Shown piece by piece: positions 7,209 to 17,135 of a DNA stretch of 64,000 nt. Both the position numbers and the translations under genes were made by a program. Where the stretch lies: NCBI GenBank assembly GCA_050251735.1, contig JBFWMF010000013.1:42742-106741 (forward strand), in the 5' to 3' direction. The notes under the pieces were generated by a model. The model had not been told where the DNA came from, ran no database searches, and saw only the letters and a list, made by a program, of their open reading frames with translations. Position 1 is the stretch's first letter; every line of letters begins with the position of its first letter. This DNA is from Desulfitobacterium sp050251735. GTDB taxonomy: Bacteria > Bacillota > Desulfitobacteriia > Desulfitobacteriales > Desulfitobacteriaceae.

Positions 7209-8507
7209 TTAGTGGAGTCTATCCTGAATCACAGTATAAATTTGGGGATCATCTCCGCCGGGATGCCAAATAGAGATCCCACGGATATTATATTCATTGA
7301 CAATATCCACAAAGGTAGAGAAGTTGACTGCGTTAGTGAACCAGACTTGATGGGATACTCCATTATCTGTATAGCTGAAGTGAGGACCATTTTGGGAATT
7401 TTGGACGATTTGCGCTTGGTGTTGCTGGGCGAGACGGATAGCAGCATCATAGGTAACACTGCTCCGACTGGTCCCCCAATCATAACCATAGGTGGGTAAA
7501 CCTGCTTCGAGCTTGGCACGAGGGATGACGGTTACTGCGTAGTTCAAGACCTGGCGAATCCAGCTTGCTGGAGCAATCGATCCCGGGGTATCCCAGCTGT
7601 AGTCGTAGAGCATAAGACGAACGACGTCCACAGCGCTCCCGATTCCCGGGTAATCATGACCGGCACTGCTGCCCGGCTCGTCAGCCCTAGTTTTAGCTTG
7701 AATTGCGACGTATAGCTTTTTATTATAGGGTGCCAAGGCCCCTTTGAGCTCCCTTAAGAATTCTACGAAGAGGTAACGATCAGCCGCAGCGATATTTTCA
7801 TAGTCAATCTCAATTCCCTCATAGTTCATGGAGCGAACTTTATTAACGATTGTCGTAATATGGTGCTGGCGAACGGTAGGGTTGTTTAGCATGGTCGAGA
7901 CAAGTTGTTGATTAAAATTGTTGGCAATCAGGGGGATAAGTTCAATGCCATGGGAACGTGAAAATTCAATAAGGGAGGAGTCTTCCCCATTAGGATAAAC
8001 AATCAGATCACCGGTAGGAGTAAGCTCATACCAGAAGGGAGAAAGAGTTGTAATCAGCTCGGCATGCTGACGAACAACAGCCATGGCCTCCTGCTGAACC
8101 CAATAAGGAATCCAAGCAGAGAACGTATGCCGTTTGCCGGGGGCTTTGGGGATTTTTATGCGCTGTCCAATTCGTAATTGATAAGGATCCACTCCAGGGT
8201 TGGCGGCGATGATTTCATTCACAGAAACCCCATAGCTTAGGGAAAGCTTATAAAATGTATCCCCAGCCTTGATTGTGTAGAGAATGTAGTCTGGTTGGGG
8301 TCCAGGTTGAAATAATGCATTGTAAGTAAGAGGACCAACGATGCCATCGGGGATCAGACTGCGATCCCTTTGAAATTGTTTAACAGCCGCCTCTGTCCTT
8401 ACCCCAAAGATGCCATCAATGGGTCCTGGAAGATAGCCTAGTTCACTTAAGCGTGCCTGTACCTCAGACACATCGTTACCTCGAGAGCCTCTTCTTAATA
8501 TTCTCAT
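7209..8507 (-). CDS. Spore-type peptidoglycan hydrolase: PG-binding, LysM and GH18 domains (SleL/YaaH-like)
   Basis: This 432-residue protein has an N-terminal peptidoglycan-binding domain (residues ~1-70: RGSRGNDVSEVQARLSELGYLPG), one LysM repeat (~77-122: YTIKAGDTFYKLSLSYGVSVNEIIAANPG), and a glycosyl hydrolase 18 domain to the end. The catalytic segment is YEGIEIDYENI, the family's DxxDxDxE variant. YaaH/SleL proteins are spore cortex or coat N-acetylglucosaminidases acting in germination; this role is inferred from the domain set. There is no signal peptide, as in SleL. The ATG at 8507 has GAGGTG six bases upstream; the GTG inside that site (8516) is less likely. It is transcribed alone, with its own terminator. 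Confidence 0.88.
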   Translation of the reverse strand: MRILRRGSRGNDVSEVQARLSELGYLPGPIDGIFGVRTEAAVKQFQRDRSLIPDGIVGPLTYNALFQPGPQPDYILYTIKAGDTFYKLSLSYGVSVNEIIAANPGVDPYQLRIGQRIKIPKAPGKRHTFSAWIPYWVQQEAMAVVRQHAELITTLSPFWYELTPTGDLIVYPNGEDSSLIEFSRSHGIELIPLIANNFNQQLVSTMLNNPTVRQHHITTIVNKVRSMNYEGIEIDYENIAAADRYLFVEFLRELKGALAPYNKKLYVAIQAKTRADEPGSSAGHDYPGIGSAVDVVRLMLYDYSWDTPGSIAPASWIRQVLNYAVTVIPRAKLEAGLPTYGYDWGTSRSSVTYDAAIRLAQQHQAQIVQNSQNGPHFSYTDNGVSHQVWFTNAVNFSTFVDIVNEYNIRGISIWHPGGDDPQIYTVIQDRLH

Positions 8508-8734
8508 AGTAATCACCTCATACCTGCGCTATACCATAGAACAGTATATTCATAAGCTCCATGAAAAGGTGACATTACACCATGCATTAGACACACCATG
8601 AGGATATTTCTTCTGTACAGATGGAATTAAAACCATTAATATATTATAAAATTTTCGTTTAGGATAAAGTTTGGCATCGTAATTGCAAAGGTCGTCGGTT
8701 AAAGCTATACTAGAGAGGAAAGGAGTTGATCCTT

Positions 8735-10462
8735 TTGCGGATTTTACTGGTCGCATTAAACGCAAAATATGTACATACCAATTTGGCGATACGGTACCTG
8801 CGTGAGAGTGTTAAGGGTGAGTTTCCTGAGGTTGGGATTCGTGAGTTCACCATTAACGAACCGATAGAGCGGATTGAAGCGGAAATATATGAAGCCAAGG
8901 CAGATGTCATTGGCTTTTCCTGTTATATTTGGAACTTGAAGGAGACCCTCGCTGTGATCCGCCAGCTGCGACCGACCTCTCCTCGTACTCGAATTCTCGT
9001 TGGAGGACCCGAGGTATCCTTTGAGGTCGAATGTTTTTTGAGAGAAAATAATGAGATCGATGCAGTGGTTTTGGGCGAAGGTGAAGTGACCTTCCTTGAA
9101 CTTCTTCGTGCTTGGGAGTTAGGAGCGAATCCGGCGGAAGTGGCAGGGTTGGCGTGGCGGAATCCCCAGAACCAAGAAATTATGATTAATGAATCCCGCC
9201 AGCAACTGATCATGACCGATCTACCTAATCCCTATGCTGAGGAGGAAGATTTTCAGGGACGCCTTGCCTACGTTGAGACCATTCGGGGCTGTCCTTTTAA
9301 CTGTCAATATTGCCTTTCTTCCACATTTCAAGGGGTTAGATATCTTCCGTTCGAACGATTTCGGGAGATTATGCGTCGTGCTTTGCACTGTGGAGCACGT
9401 ACAATTAAACTGGTGGATCGCACCTTTAATGTAAATAAGGAGCATTCCTTCAGAATCCTCGATATTGCCCGGGAAGAGGCAGCTCATTACCCAGCCGAGG
9501 CAAGGATTCGCGTTCATTGTGAAATGGCCGGAGAGCTACTCGATGCGGACTGGTTGGATTATTTGCGAGATTATCCCAAGGATTTGGTTCAATTTGAAAT
9601 CGGGGTGCAGTCTACGAATCCTGAGACCCTCTCGATTATCTGTCGCCCCCAGCATTTTGATCGGTGGGCAAAGTATGTTAGAGAGATTCAAGAAATGAAC
9701 AAAGCCCATCTGCATCTGGATCTTATTGCGGGGTTACCCAAAGAAGGTTGGTCTAGTTTTCGGACATCCTTTAATGAGGTGTATGCAGTACAACCGGATA
9801 TGCTGCAATTAGGCTTTTTAAAAGTTCTTAAAGGCTCTGGTTTACGAGAGAAAAGCCAGCAATATGGATTGATCTATGCTCCCGATCCTCCTTATACTAT
9901 TTTGCAAACGGCAGATTTAAGCCATGAAGAAATACTGAGGCTCCATCGTCTGGAAGATATTCTTGATCGCTATTATAATTCGGGGCGGTTTGGCAGAACC
10001 CTAACCTGGGTTGTTAAGCAATACCCTACCCCCTTTGATTTCTATCATGAGTTCGCGGAATATTGGCGTAAGCAGGGCTGGTTTAAGCAGAATTGGTCGG
10101 GGAAGGCCCTTTTTGAAAAACTATGGCACTACTGGTGTTCGCAAAAGTCTAGTCCTGAGTCGGCAAGTATGATCTCCTTTCAGGAGAGGCTGAGGTATGA
10201 TTATTATCTTTGGGAACGGCCGAGTTTCGTCCCGGATTATCTGCTTCCTGCTCAAGGGAATTTGCCACCGGATTATCCTGGGCAAAAACAATCGCTGCAA
10301 CAGGATCGACGCTGGGAGAACCTCATCGCCGAGTATAACCAAATGGACCGTCGACAATGGCAAAGGGCAACTGCCGTGGACTATTTCCATGAACCTCAAC
10401 CCCAGTGGGTACTTTTCTTCTATAAAAATGGCAATGCCAGTAGTTATCCAATGGATACCTAA
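8735..10462 (+). CDS. B12-binding-domain radical SAM protein (DUF4080 type)
   Basis: This 575-residue protein has an N-terminal cobalamin-binding-type Rossmann domain (residues ~1-130, with IGFSCYIWN and ILVGGPEVSFE) and a radical SAM barrel with CPFNCQYCLS as the CxxxCxxC cluster motif, followed by a C-terminal DUF4080-like region. Such proteins perform radical methylations or ring rearrangements; the substrate cannot be predicted. The start is uncertain: TTG 8726 overlaps the ribosome site, while TTG 8735 lies 9 bases after AAAGGAG and leads directly into RILLVALNAKYVHTNL. It is probably monocistronic; the next gene begins 58 bp downstream with its own ribosome site. Confidence 0.88.
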   Translation: MRILLVALNAKYVHTNLAIRYLRESVKGEFPEVGIREFTINEPIERIEAEIYEAKADVIGFSCYIWNLKETLAVIRQLRPTSPRTRILVGGPEVSFEVECFLRENNEIDAVVLGEGEVTFLELLRAWELGANPAEVAGLAWRNPQNQEIMINESRQQLIMTDLPNPYAEEEDFQGRLAYVETIRGCPFNCQYCLSSTFQGVRYLPFERFREIMRRALHCGARTIKLVDRTFNVNKEHSFRILDIAREEAAHYPAEARIRVHCEMAGELLDADWLDYLRDYPKDLVQFEIGVQSTNPETLSIICRPQHFDRWAKYVREIQEMNKAHLHLDLIAGLPKEGWSSFRTSFNEVYAVQPDMLQLGFLKVLKGSGLREKSQQYGLIYAPDPPYTILQTADLSHEEILRLHRLEDILDRYYNSGRFGRTLTWVVKQYPTPFDFYHEFAEYWRKQGWFKQNWSGKALFEKLWHYWCSQKSSPESASMISFQERLRYDYYLWERPSFVPDYLLPAQGNLPPDYPGQKQSLQQDRRWENLIAEYNQMDRRQWQRATAVDYFHEPQPQWVLFFYKNGNASSYPMDT

Positions 10463-10520
10463 GATAACGATCAAGAATCCTTAAAAAACAATTTTCAAAA
10501 TAGATTAAAGGAGCATTTTT

Positions 10521-11702
10521 ATGGTTAAGGGTTTGGCCAAGCGAGTTCTTCATTGCATTCTTATCATCGGACTTCTAACGCTTCTACTCTCAGGCTGTGG
10601 TGAGGATCCACAGCAAGGCTTGCCGGGAGGAGCCGCTCCGGCAGTGATTGAGCTGTGGCACTCCTTAACAGGAGCGGAAGCTCAAGAGTTGAGGAAACAA
10701 AGCCAAAGGATTATGGACGCTCACCCTGAAGTGATTATCCGACTAGAATATATAGAAGAAGGAAGAATGGTTAATCTTGCTTATCTTGCGCAAGCGGGTG
10801 GGGAAGGACCGGAGATTTTCCTTACCTCTTCCAAAGCCTTAACCGATCTTTTTCATCAAGGGGCCTTAGCTCCGATCATCGGTAATTCGGACCCGTTCCT
10901 TGGCTTAGTAACCCAATTTAAGTATGGGGATAAAACATATGCACTACCACTTACCGTCGATGTTCCTTTATTCTATTATCGTACTGATCTCGCCCCGTTG
11001 CCGGCTAATTTGACGGAGTTTCCCACAACCAAGGGAGTACTTGCGCTAACGGCCCTGGAGACCAAGACCTTAAGTCCTTGGTGGTTAGCCCAAGGAGGAA
11101 AGTTAGCTAGCAATGGCCAGCCTGCTCTTCAGGATCCGGCTAATTATATCTTTCTTCAACAGCTTTTGGCATGGCAAGAGGGAAACCTCTTAGTCGTTGA
11201 TCCCAATGCTTGGAATCTATTCGTAAATGCTCAGGCTGCCTATACCATCGCCTGGGCTAGTCAGGCCCAGGGAATAGCGAAGACTATTCCTTGGGGAAGC
11301 GTATCCCTTACTCAGTTGACGTCCGGAAAAGGGGAGATTTTAGGGGGAAGTACGATCGGCATCGCTAACTCCTCCATCAAATCCACAGAGGAGCTAAACC
11401 CTCTCATTCGTTTGGTAGAAGAGGAACTGCTTTCACCGGATGCCCAGTGGGCTATCGCTACGGCCGGAAAACGATTTCCAAGCAGCAGTTCTTTTTATAG
11501 TCGTGAAGAAGCCCAAACAGGACTTCTTCGCCAAGTAGGGTTAAGTTTAGCTAGGGCCTGGTCCTTACCGAGTAATGCTATGGAAGGAAAGCTTATGCCC
11601 CTCCAGGACCAAGCTTGGCAAAAGGCTTGGAACGGAGTAAAGCCAGAGGATGCCCTTAGTTGGGCTCAGACGGAAGCTGTTAATGTGCTTCAAGCAAAAT
11701 AA
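10521..11702 (+). CDS. Extracellular solute-binding lipoprotein (ABC transporter family 1)
   Basis: This 393-residue protein has a signal peptide with lipobox LLLSGC at about residue 26 and a type-1 solute-binding fold (IELWHSLTGAEAQELRKQSQRIMDAHP, later YALPLTVDVPLFYYRTDL). It resembles maltose/glycerol-phosphate-type binding proteins. No permease or ATPase gene lies nearby, so it is an orphan binding protein that may share a remote transporter or act as a sensor. AAAGGAG precedes the ATG. It sits 23 bp upstream of rapZ and may be co-transcribed with the rapZ-yvcK-whiA block. Confidence 0.85.
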   Translation: MVKGLAKRVLHCILIIGLLTLLLSGCGEDPQQGLPGGAAPAVIELWHSLTGAEAQELRKQSQRIMDAHPEVIIRLEYIEEGRMVNLAYLAQAGGEGPEIFLTSSKALTDLFHQGALAPIIGNSDPFLGLVTQFKYGDKTYALPLTVDVPLFYYRTDLAPLPANLTEFPTTKGVLALTALETKTLSPWWLAQGGKLASNGQPALQDPANYIFLQQLLAWQEGNLLVVDPNAWNLFVNAQAAYTIAWASQAQGIAKTIPWGSVSLTQLTSGKGEILGGSTIGIANSSIKSTEELNPLIRLVEEELLSPDAQWAIATAGKRFPSSSSFYSREEAQTGLLRQVGLSLARAWSLPSNAMEGKLMPLQDQAWQKAWNGVKPEDALSWAQTEAVNVLQAK

Positions 11703-11725
11703 TCAGTAGAGAAGGGGGAGTAGCT

Positions 11726-12619
11726 ATGTCGTCAAAGCAAGTACGATTGTTGGTTATCACTGGACTCTCGGGAGCGGGGAAGACCCAGGCAATGCAGAGT
11801 CTCGAAGATCTGGGCTTCTTCTGTGTGGATAATCTACCCCCATCCTTGATTCTAAAATTTGCCGAGCTCTGTGTTCAGTCGCAGGGCAAGGTAACCCGCG
11901 CGGCCATCGTGTGCGACCTGCGCGGGGGGGAGTTCTTTACTTCCTTGGCCGAGGCTTTAGAAGATTTACAAAGGTCCGGCTTTCAGTATGAGATGCTTTT
12001 TTTAGAAGCTTCGGATGAAGTCCTCGTTGGCCGGTATAAGGAATCTCGACGGAGACACCCACTTTCCCCTAGCGGTGGAATTCTTGAAGGGATTCAAAAG
12101 GAACGTCAAAAGCTCATCGAGCTTCGTGGTATCGCCCATAAGATTATTGATACCTCAAGCCTCTCCTCTCAGCAACTGCGTCACCAGGTGGCAGAACTGT
12201 TTGGCAACGAACAGACCTCAGGACCCTTAGCAGTTTCGGTGGTCTCCTTCGGATATAAATATGGCATCCCCCTCGACGTGGACCTGCTTATTGATGTGCG
12301 CTTTTTACCCAATCCTTTTTATATCAGCGAGCTCCGGCCACTTACTGGGCAACATCCTCAAGTCCAGAAATATATTTTTAGTAATCCCTTGGCTCAAGAA
12401 TTTGTAGAGAAGTATCTGGATCTTTTAGAGTATATTCTTCCTCATTATGTGGAGGAAGGAAAGCGGCATTTAGTGATTGGTGTCGGTTGCACAGGGGGAC
12501 AGCATCGTTCCGTAGCTATTGCTGAACGAATCGGCACTTTTCTTCAAGAGCATCATTACACTATGAACGTTAATCACCGGGATGCTGCCCGTAATCGGAA
12601 GGGTGATAAGACTAAATGA
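11726..12619 (+). CDS. rapZ: RapZ/YvcJ nucleotide-binding protein
   Basis: This 297-residue protein is RapZ (YvcJ). The N-terminal P-loop GLSGAGKT is at residues 13-20. The C-terminal domain has VSVVSFGYKYGIP, DVRFLPNPF and VIGVGCTGGQHRSVAIAERIG, the conserved RapZ signature. In enterobacteria RapZ guides RNase E to the sRNA GlmZ; in Gram-positives the partner is less clear and links to cell-wall amino-sugar metabolism are proposed. Its stop overlaps the yvcK start by 4 bp (ATGA), and whiA follows: the classic Gram-positive rapZ-yvcK-whiA cluster. Confidence 0.96.
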   Translation: MSSKQVRLLVITGLSGAGKTQAMQSLEDLGFFCVDNLPPSLILKFAELCVQSQGKVTRAAIVCDLRGGEFFTSLAEALEDLQRSGFQYEMLFLEASDEVLVGRYKESRRRHPLSPSGGILEGIQKERQKLIELRGIAHKIIDTSSLSSQQLRHQVAELFGNEQTSGPLAVSVVSFGYKYGIPLDVDLLIDVRFLPNPFYISELRPLTGQHPQVQKYIFSNPLAQEFVEKYLDLLEYILPHYVEEGKRHLVIGVGCTGGQHRSVAIAERIGTFLQEHHYTMNVNHRDAARNRKGDKTK

Positions 12620-13989
12620 AAAGCAGACTGGTCAAGTCACTTCCCAACTCCTTGAAATGGCTTTATCCTAATTTAGGTGTTAAGCGTTGGTTTTTACTGG
12701 CAGTCCTCGGTGTGTTCTTATTTGCAGCAGGTTTTTCCGTAATGAATGATGGAATAGCTCTAGGTTATATAGAGCTGCAATTTCGTGAAGCCATCTATCG
12801 ACTGACAGGCAGAGCTCCACGTACTGCTGTGCCGATGGGTCTGGTGATCAGTGCTTTGGGGGCTGTGGCCATGGTGATTGGCTTTCAGCGTATGCTCCGA
12901 TCTATTATCTCTGTGTTGTTGCCTGATGAAGAAGCTCGGATTGTTGATGTTATGTATTCTCGTCAACATCTCCGACGCGGTCCGAAGATTGTAGTCATCG
13001 GTGGAGGAACCGGCTTATCAAACCTCCTTAGAGGCCTAAAAAATTATACCCGTAACCTCACCGCTATTGTTACGGTATCCGATGATGGCGGGAGTTCAGG
13101 AATGCTGCGTAGTGAAATGGGCATTCTTCCCCCGGGGGATATTCGCAACTGCCTCGTCGCACTCTCTGATACGGAAAACATCATGGAAAAACTTTTTTCT
13201 TATCGCTTTGATACCGGTACGCTCAAAGGACATAGCTTAGGCAATCTGTTTTTAGCGGGGATGGCCGATACCTTTGGCGACTTCCAAAAAGGGGTCGAGC
13301 ACGTAAGTAAGGTTTTCGCCCTTAGGGGCAATGTCTATCCTTCGACTTTGGAACAAGTAGTTCTAGGTGCAGATTTGGCTAATGGGACCACCGTGAAAGG
13401 GGAAACCCAGGTCAGGGATACTCAAGGTCGCATCATCAGGGTTTATCTGGAGCCTGAGGATTGCGAGCCCGTGCCAGAGGCGTTAAAGGCTTTGGACGAA
13501 GCGGATCTTATTGTCTTAGGGCCCGGCAGTCTCTATACCAGTGTTTTGCCGAATCTATTAGTAAAAGGCTTAAAAGAGAAAATTCGCGATGTCGATGCTC
13601 CCTGTGTCTATATCTGCAATATCATGACAGAACCGGGAGAGACAGACCAATTCCAAGTATCGGACCATTTGCAGTCCTTGGTCGATCACTGTGGTCATGG
13701 CTTAGTCGATGTTGTCTTAGCCAATAGACAGGAGATACCCCAAGACCTTCTGCAGCGCTATGCAGAGGAAGGCTCCTATCCGGTTCATGGCAATGCTGCC
13801 AGCGTGGAATGGCTGGGGGTTAAATATGTGGAAGCAGATCTTCTCCAAGAGGGTGAAACCATTCGCCACGACCCTGACCGTTTGGCAAGAATGCTTATTC
13901 GACTTCTCTTTCGCTTAAAGCCCATGGGTGAGAGGATCGCTCTAGTGGATTCCTATCTATTAAGTCAGAAATTAAGGGAAGAATCCTAG
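12616..13989 (+). CDS. yvcK: GlmR/YvcK-family protein with N-terminal membrane segments
   Basis: This 457-residue protein contains the CofD-like YvcK domain (from about residue 123: KIVVIGGGTGLSNLLRGLKNY, VTVSDDGGSSGMLR, LPPGDIRNCLVALSD, LGPGSLYTSVLPNL). Gram-positive YvcK/GlmR binds UDP-GlcNAc and controls carbon flow into the cell wall. The protein is about 140 residues longer than the Bacillus form because of an N-terminal extension with two hydrophobic helices (residues ~25-45 and ~72-95), so the domain should be tethered to the membrane. It overlaps rapZ by 4 bp and ends 16 bp before whiA. Confidence 0.95.
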   Translation: MKSRLVKSLPNSLKWLYPNLGVKRWFLLAVLGVFLFAAGFSVMNDGIALGYIELQFREAIYRLTGRAPRTAVPMGLVISALGAVAMVIGFQRMLRSIISVLLPDEEARIVDVMYSRQHLRRGPKIVVIGGGTGLSNLLRGLKNYTRNLTAIVTVSDDGGSSGMLRSEMGILPPGDIRNCLVALSDTENIMEKLFSYRFDTGTLKGHSLGNLFLAGMADTFGDFQKGVEHVSKVFALRGNVYPSTLEQVVLGADLANGTTVKGETQVRDTQGRIIRVYLEPEDCEPVPEALKALDEADLIVLGPGSLYTSVLPNLLVKGLKEKIRDVDAPCVYICNIMTEPGETDQFQVSDHLQSLVDHCGHGLVDVVLANRQEIPQDLLQRYAEEGSYPVHGNAASVEWLGVKYVEADLLQEGETIRHDPDRLARMLIRLLFRLKPMGERIALVDSYLLSQKLREES

Positions 13990-14005
13990 AAAGGAGGGGG
14001 GAGGA

Positions 14006-14959
14006 ATGTCCTTCAGTGCCGAAACCAAGGATGAATTAGCACGCATCGAGGAAAAGAAGAGATGTTGTAATGTGGCCGAACTTGCAGCGCTTGTGCGTAT
14101 GGATGGGACCTTGCAGATCTCTAATCAAATCTACGCACTGAACGTGACCACCGAGAGTGCCCCCGTAGCGCGTAAGGTATACCGGTTGGCTAAAAACATA
14201 TTGGATCTACCGGTGGACATTATGGTGCGCAGGAAGCTGCGCTTAAAAAAGAATAACTCCTATATGGTTAAAATTTATCCAAGGGACTTAAGCGATTTTC
14301 AACAACTCGGGCTTATTGATGAAGAAGGTGAAATCCTACCGGGCATACCCGACTTCCTTGTCAAAAAGAAATGCGATAGAATTGCCTATTTACGCGGAGC
14401 CTTTTTGGCCGGGGGATCCATCAATAACCCCGAAGGAACATATCATTTGGAGATTATCACCAATGACGCTCTTCATGGGGACGCTCTTTGCCAACTTCTC
14501 AATCGATTTCAGTTGGGCGCTAAAGTAAGTCTGCGTAAAAATTGGCATGTTGTATATATTAAGGAAAGTGAGCATATTGTTAAATTTCTTGCTCTCATCG
14601 GAGCTCATCGCGCGCTTTTAGAATTTGAGAATGTCCGCGTGCTTAAAGATATGCGCAATCAAGTCAATCGTTTAGTTAATTGTGAGACAGCCAATCTCAA
14701 TAAAACAGTAGATGCGGCTGTACGGCAAGTGGAAAATATTCAGAAGGTAGCCAACACCATTGGTCTTCAAGCTCTCCCGGATCCCATACGGGAAATAGCT
14801 GAGCTACGGCTGGAATACCCTGATGCCAGCCTCAAGGAATTAGGGGAAATGTTGAACCCGAAGGTAGGCAAATCCGGAGTGAATCATCGCCTACGCAAGA
14901 TAGACGAGCTTGCTGATAAGCTAGAGGAACAGCAAAAGCGGGTGGGGAAAGGAGGATAA
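14006..14959 (+). CDS. whiA: WhiA DNA-binding protein
   Basis: This 317-residue protein is WhiA: an N-terminal LAGLIDADG-homing-endonuclease-like domain without nuclease function (YLRGAFLAGGSINNPEGTYHLEI) and a C-terminal helix-turn-helix (LRLEYPDASLKELGEMLNPKVGKSGVNHRLRKI). WhiA affects division and chromosome segregation in Bacillus and sporulation in Streptomyces. A strong site (AAAGGAGGGGGGAGG) precedes the ATG. It lies directly downstream of yvcK, and rpoN starts 2 bp after its stop, so the genes are probably co-transcribed. Confidence 0.96.
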   Translation: MSFSAETKDELARIEEKKRCCNVAELAALVRMDGTLQISNQIYALNVTTESAPVARKVYRLAKNILDLPVDIMVRRKLRLKKNNSYMVKIYPRDLSDFQQLGLIDEEGEILPGIPDFLVKKKCDRIAYLRGAFLAGGSINNPEGTYHLEIITNDALHGDALCQLLNRFQLGAKVSLRKNWHVVYIKESEHIVKFLALIGAHRALLEFENVRVLKDMRNQVNRLVNCETANLNKTVDAAVRQVENIQKVANTIGLQALPDPIREIAELRLEYPDASLKELGEMLNPKVGKSGVNHRLRKIDELADKLEEQQKRVGKGG

Positions 14960-14961
14960 AA

Positions 14962-16365
14962 GTGCGGATAGGGTATGGCCTAAATCTAGAGCAAACACAG
15001 AAGTTAGTTATGACACCAGAGTTGCGCCAAGCGATTGCTGTACTGCAGCTGTCTGCCCTTGAGCTTTCTGATTATGTGGATCAGCAGATGTTGGAAAACC
15101 CACTCTTAGATGTCGTTGAAGATTCCGGTGATAAAGGAACAGAAGATTCTCAAGAAGATGCCCTCCCTTCGGAGAAGGAAGGGCATCCGGAGGCTAGCGA
15201 CTGGGATATGAATTGGGAAGATTATTTTCAGCATCAAGAGGAACGGATAAGCAGAGAGTATGACCCTGATGCCGGGCAGAACAAAAGGTTCGAGCCCTTT
15301 TTAGCAACAGCTCCTTCCCTGCAAGAGCATTTGCTTGAACAGATTCATATCCAAAAGACATTGGCTCCTCATGATTTGCTTGAATATATTATCGGGAATT
15401 TAGACGAAAATGGCTATCTGCCCCTTTCTTTGGAGGAAATAGCTAAGCACCTTCAGCGTCCCCTCGAGCAAGTAGAAACAGGTCTAAAAATCATCCAAGG
15501 TTTGGACCCTTTAGGTGTAGGAGCAAGGAATCTCGAAGAGTGTCTGAGATTGCAGCTTCCTCTGCTAAGCCATTACCCGCCCGAGATGCCAAGATTTCTC
15601 AAGCACCTCGAGGATTTAGCCGCCGGACGCTTGCAAAAGATTGCCAATCAACTTAAGGTGACTCCTCAGCAGGTCCAGTCAATGTCTGATCTCCTCCGTA
15701 CTCTTGATCCAAAGCCCGGTAGGCGTTTTTCCGGGCCGGGAGAGGTTCGTTACATTATTCCGGATGTGGTGATCGAGGAAGTTGAAGGAGAGTATATTAT
15801 CCTAGTCAATGACCTCACTGTACCACGCTTAGGAATCAATCAAACCTATAAAAAAGCCTTGAGCCAGAGCAGTGAATCGGAAACTCGCAAATTCGTGGAG
15901 CAAAAACTCAATGCTGCTGCTTGGCTCATTCGCAGTATTGAACAAAGGCGCCTGACCTTATATAAAGTGGCTGATGCCCTTGTGCGCCGCCAAGAGGAAT
16001 TTTTACGACGAGGGGTTCGCTACTTAAAACCTCTCAATCTTAAAGATATTGCGGAAGAAATTGGGGTTCATGAATCTACGGTGAGTCGGGCAACAGCCAA
16101 TAAGTATGTGCAGACCCCCCGCGGAATTTATGAATTTAAGTTCTTCTTCGCAACCGGTTTAGGTAGAGATGAGGACATGACTACAGAAGCAATTAAGCAA
16201 GCCTTAAAGAATATTATTGCTGAGGAAGATACTAAAGCTCCTTACTCTGATCAGACGCTCTCCGAAATCCTCGAGGAAAAGAACATGAAGATTTCACGCC
16301 GAACCGTTGCAAAATACCGTGACGAACTTGGTATTCCCTCAACAACTCTGCGCAAGCGGTATTAA
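14962..16365 (+). CDS. rpoN: RNA polymerase sigma-54 factor
   Basis: This 467-residue protein has the sigma-54 order: the Gln/Leu-rich region I (LNLEQTQKLVMTPELRQAIAVLQLSALEL), an acidic region II, the core-binding domain, the HTH (LKDIAEEIGVHESTVSRATANKY), and the C-terminal RpoN box ISRRTVAKYRDELGIPSTTLRKRY that reads the -24 element. The GTG start at 14962 follows GGAGGATAAAA. Sigma-54 needs enhancer-binding ATPases; none is encoded in this window and no -24/-12 promoter was recognised here. Confidence 0.97.
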   Translation: MRIGYGLNLEQTQKLVMTPELRQAIAVLQLSALELSDYVDQQMLENPLLDVVEDSGDKGTEDSQEDALPSEKEGHPEASDWDMNWEDYFQHQEERISREYDPDAGQNKRFEPFLATAPSLQEHLLEQIHIQKTLAPHDLLEYIIGNLDENGYLPLSLEEIAKHLQRPLEQVETGLKIIQGLDPLGVGARNLEECLRLQLPLLSHYPPEMPRFLKHLEDLAAGRLQKIANQLKVTPQQVQSMSDLLRTLDPKPGRRFSGPGEVRYIIPDVVIEEVEGEYIILVNDLTVPRLGINQTYKKALSQSSESETRKFVEQKLNAAAWLIRSIEQRRLTLYKVADALVRRQEEFLRRGVRYLKPLNLKDIAEEIGVHESTVSRATANKYVQTPRGIYEFKFFFATGLGRDEDMTTEAIKQALKNIIAEEDTKAPYSDQTLSEILEEKNMKISRRTVAKYRDELGIPSTTLRKRY

Positions 16366-16493
16366 TATGTGGCTCGACGTTTGAATAGTGTGGTGTATTC
16401 TAGAAATTGGAGAATATAATATAATAGACCCGATCCCTCCTAGGGCAACCCCGGATGCTTGGGTAGAGAAGGTTTTATAAAGGAGTGTTGGGG

Positions 16494-17129
16494 ATGACGT
16501 TTACGCGCTTAAGCGGGTATGATCGGGCATTAATGGAGATAAGGGCGATGATTCTCGAGCTAGCCCAAGGGGTAAAACATCTTATGAGTAGAGGCCTCAG
16601 TCATCTTGAAACTCCAGATGCTTTGCAGGATGTAGACTGGCGTAAAGAAGATGATAAAATCGATGCCATGCGGGACAAAGTGCTCAATCGCATCCTCGAA
16701 ATGATGACCCTTCAGCAAATTAGAACCCAAGACCTTCGCTTCCTGCTGGGCTATCAAAGAATTGCCCAAGAGCTGGAAAGAATCGCCGATTATGCCTGTG
16801 ATATTGCTGAGCTGGCTATGCTCAGTTCTAATATGGAGAACATTGAGGAAGTTTTACAAATGGCTGGTCAAACCCAGCAAATGTATCTTAAAGTACAGGA
16901 AACGATTATAAATGAAGAAGATAACGTAGAGGCTCTGGATCTGATGGATGATGTATTGGATACCACTTATGGTTTTTTACAACGGCAATTTCTCTCGGGT
17001 GACCAGAGTGTGAAAAAAGGTTCTTTAGCTTTTGCTCTCATTTTTGCGCGGACTATGGAGCGCATGGGTGATCATATATTGAATGTGGCTGAGGCTCAAG
17101 TCTATATAAAGACAGGGAAAAAGTTTTAG
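16494..17129 (+). CDS. PhoU-like protein
   Basis: This 211-residue all-helical protein has two PhoU repeats (residues ~10-95 and ~112-200) with the typical E/D motifs LLGYQRIAQELERIADYACDIAE and FARTMERMGDHILNVAEA, which bind metal clusters. PhoU proteins restrain phosphate uptake and signalling. It lies 6 bp upstream of a Na/Pi cotransporter and is probably its regulator rather than a partner of a PstSCAB system, which is absent here. GTG 16485 is in frame but lies within the AAGGAG ribosome site, so ATG 16494 is the likely start. Confidence 0.88.
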   Translation: MTFTRLSGYDRALMEIRAMILELAQGVKHLMSRGLSHLETPDALQDVDWRKEDDKIDAMRDKVLNRILEMMTLQQIRTQDLRFLLGYQRIAQELERIADYACDIAELAMLSSNMENIEEVLQMAGQTQQMYLKVQETIINEEDNVEALDLMDDVLDTTYGFLQRQFLSGDQSVKKGSLAFALIFARTMERMGDHILNVAEAQVYIKTGKKF

Positions 17130-17135
17130 CTAGGG

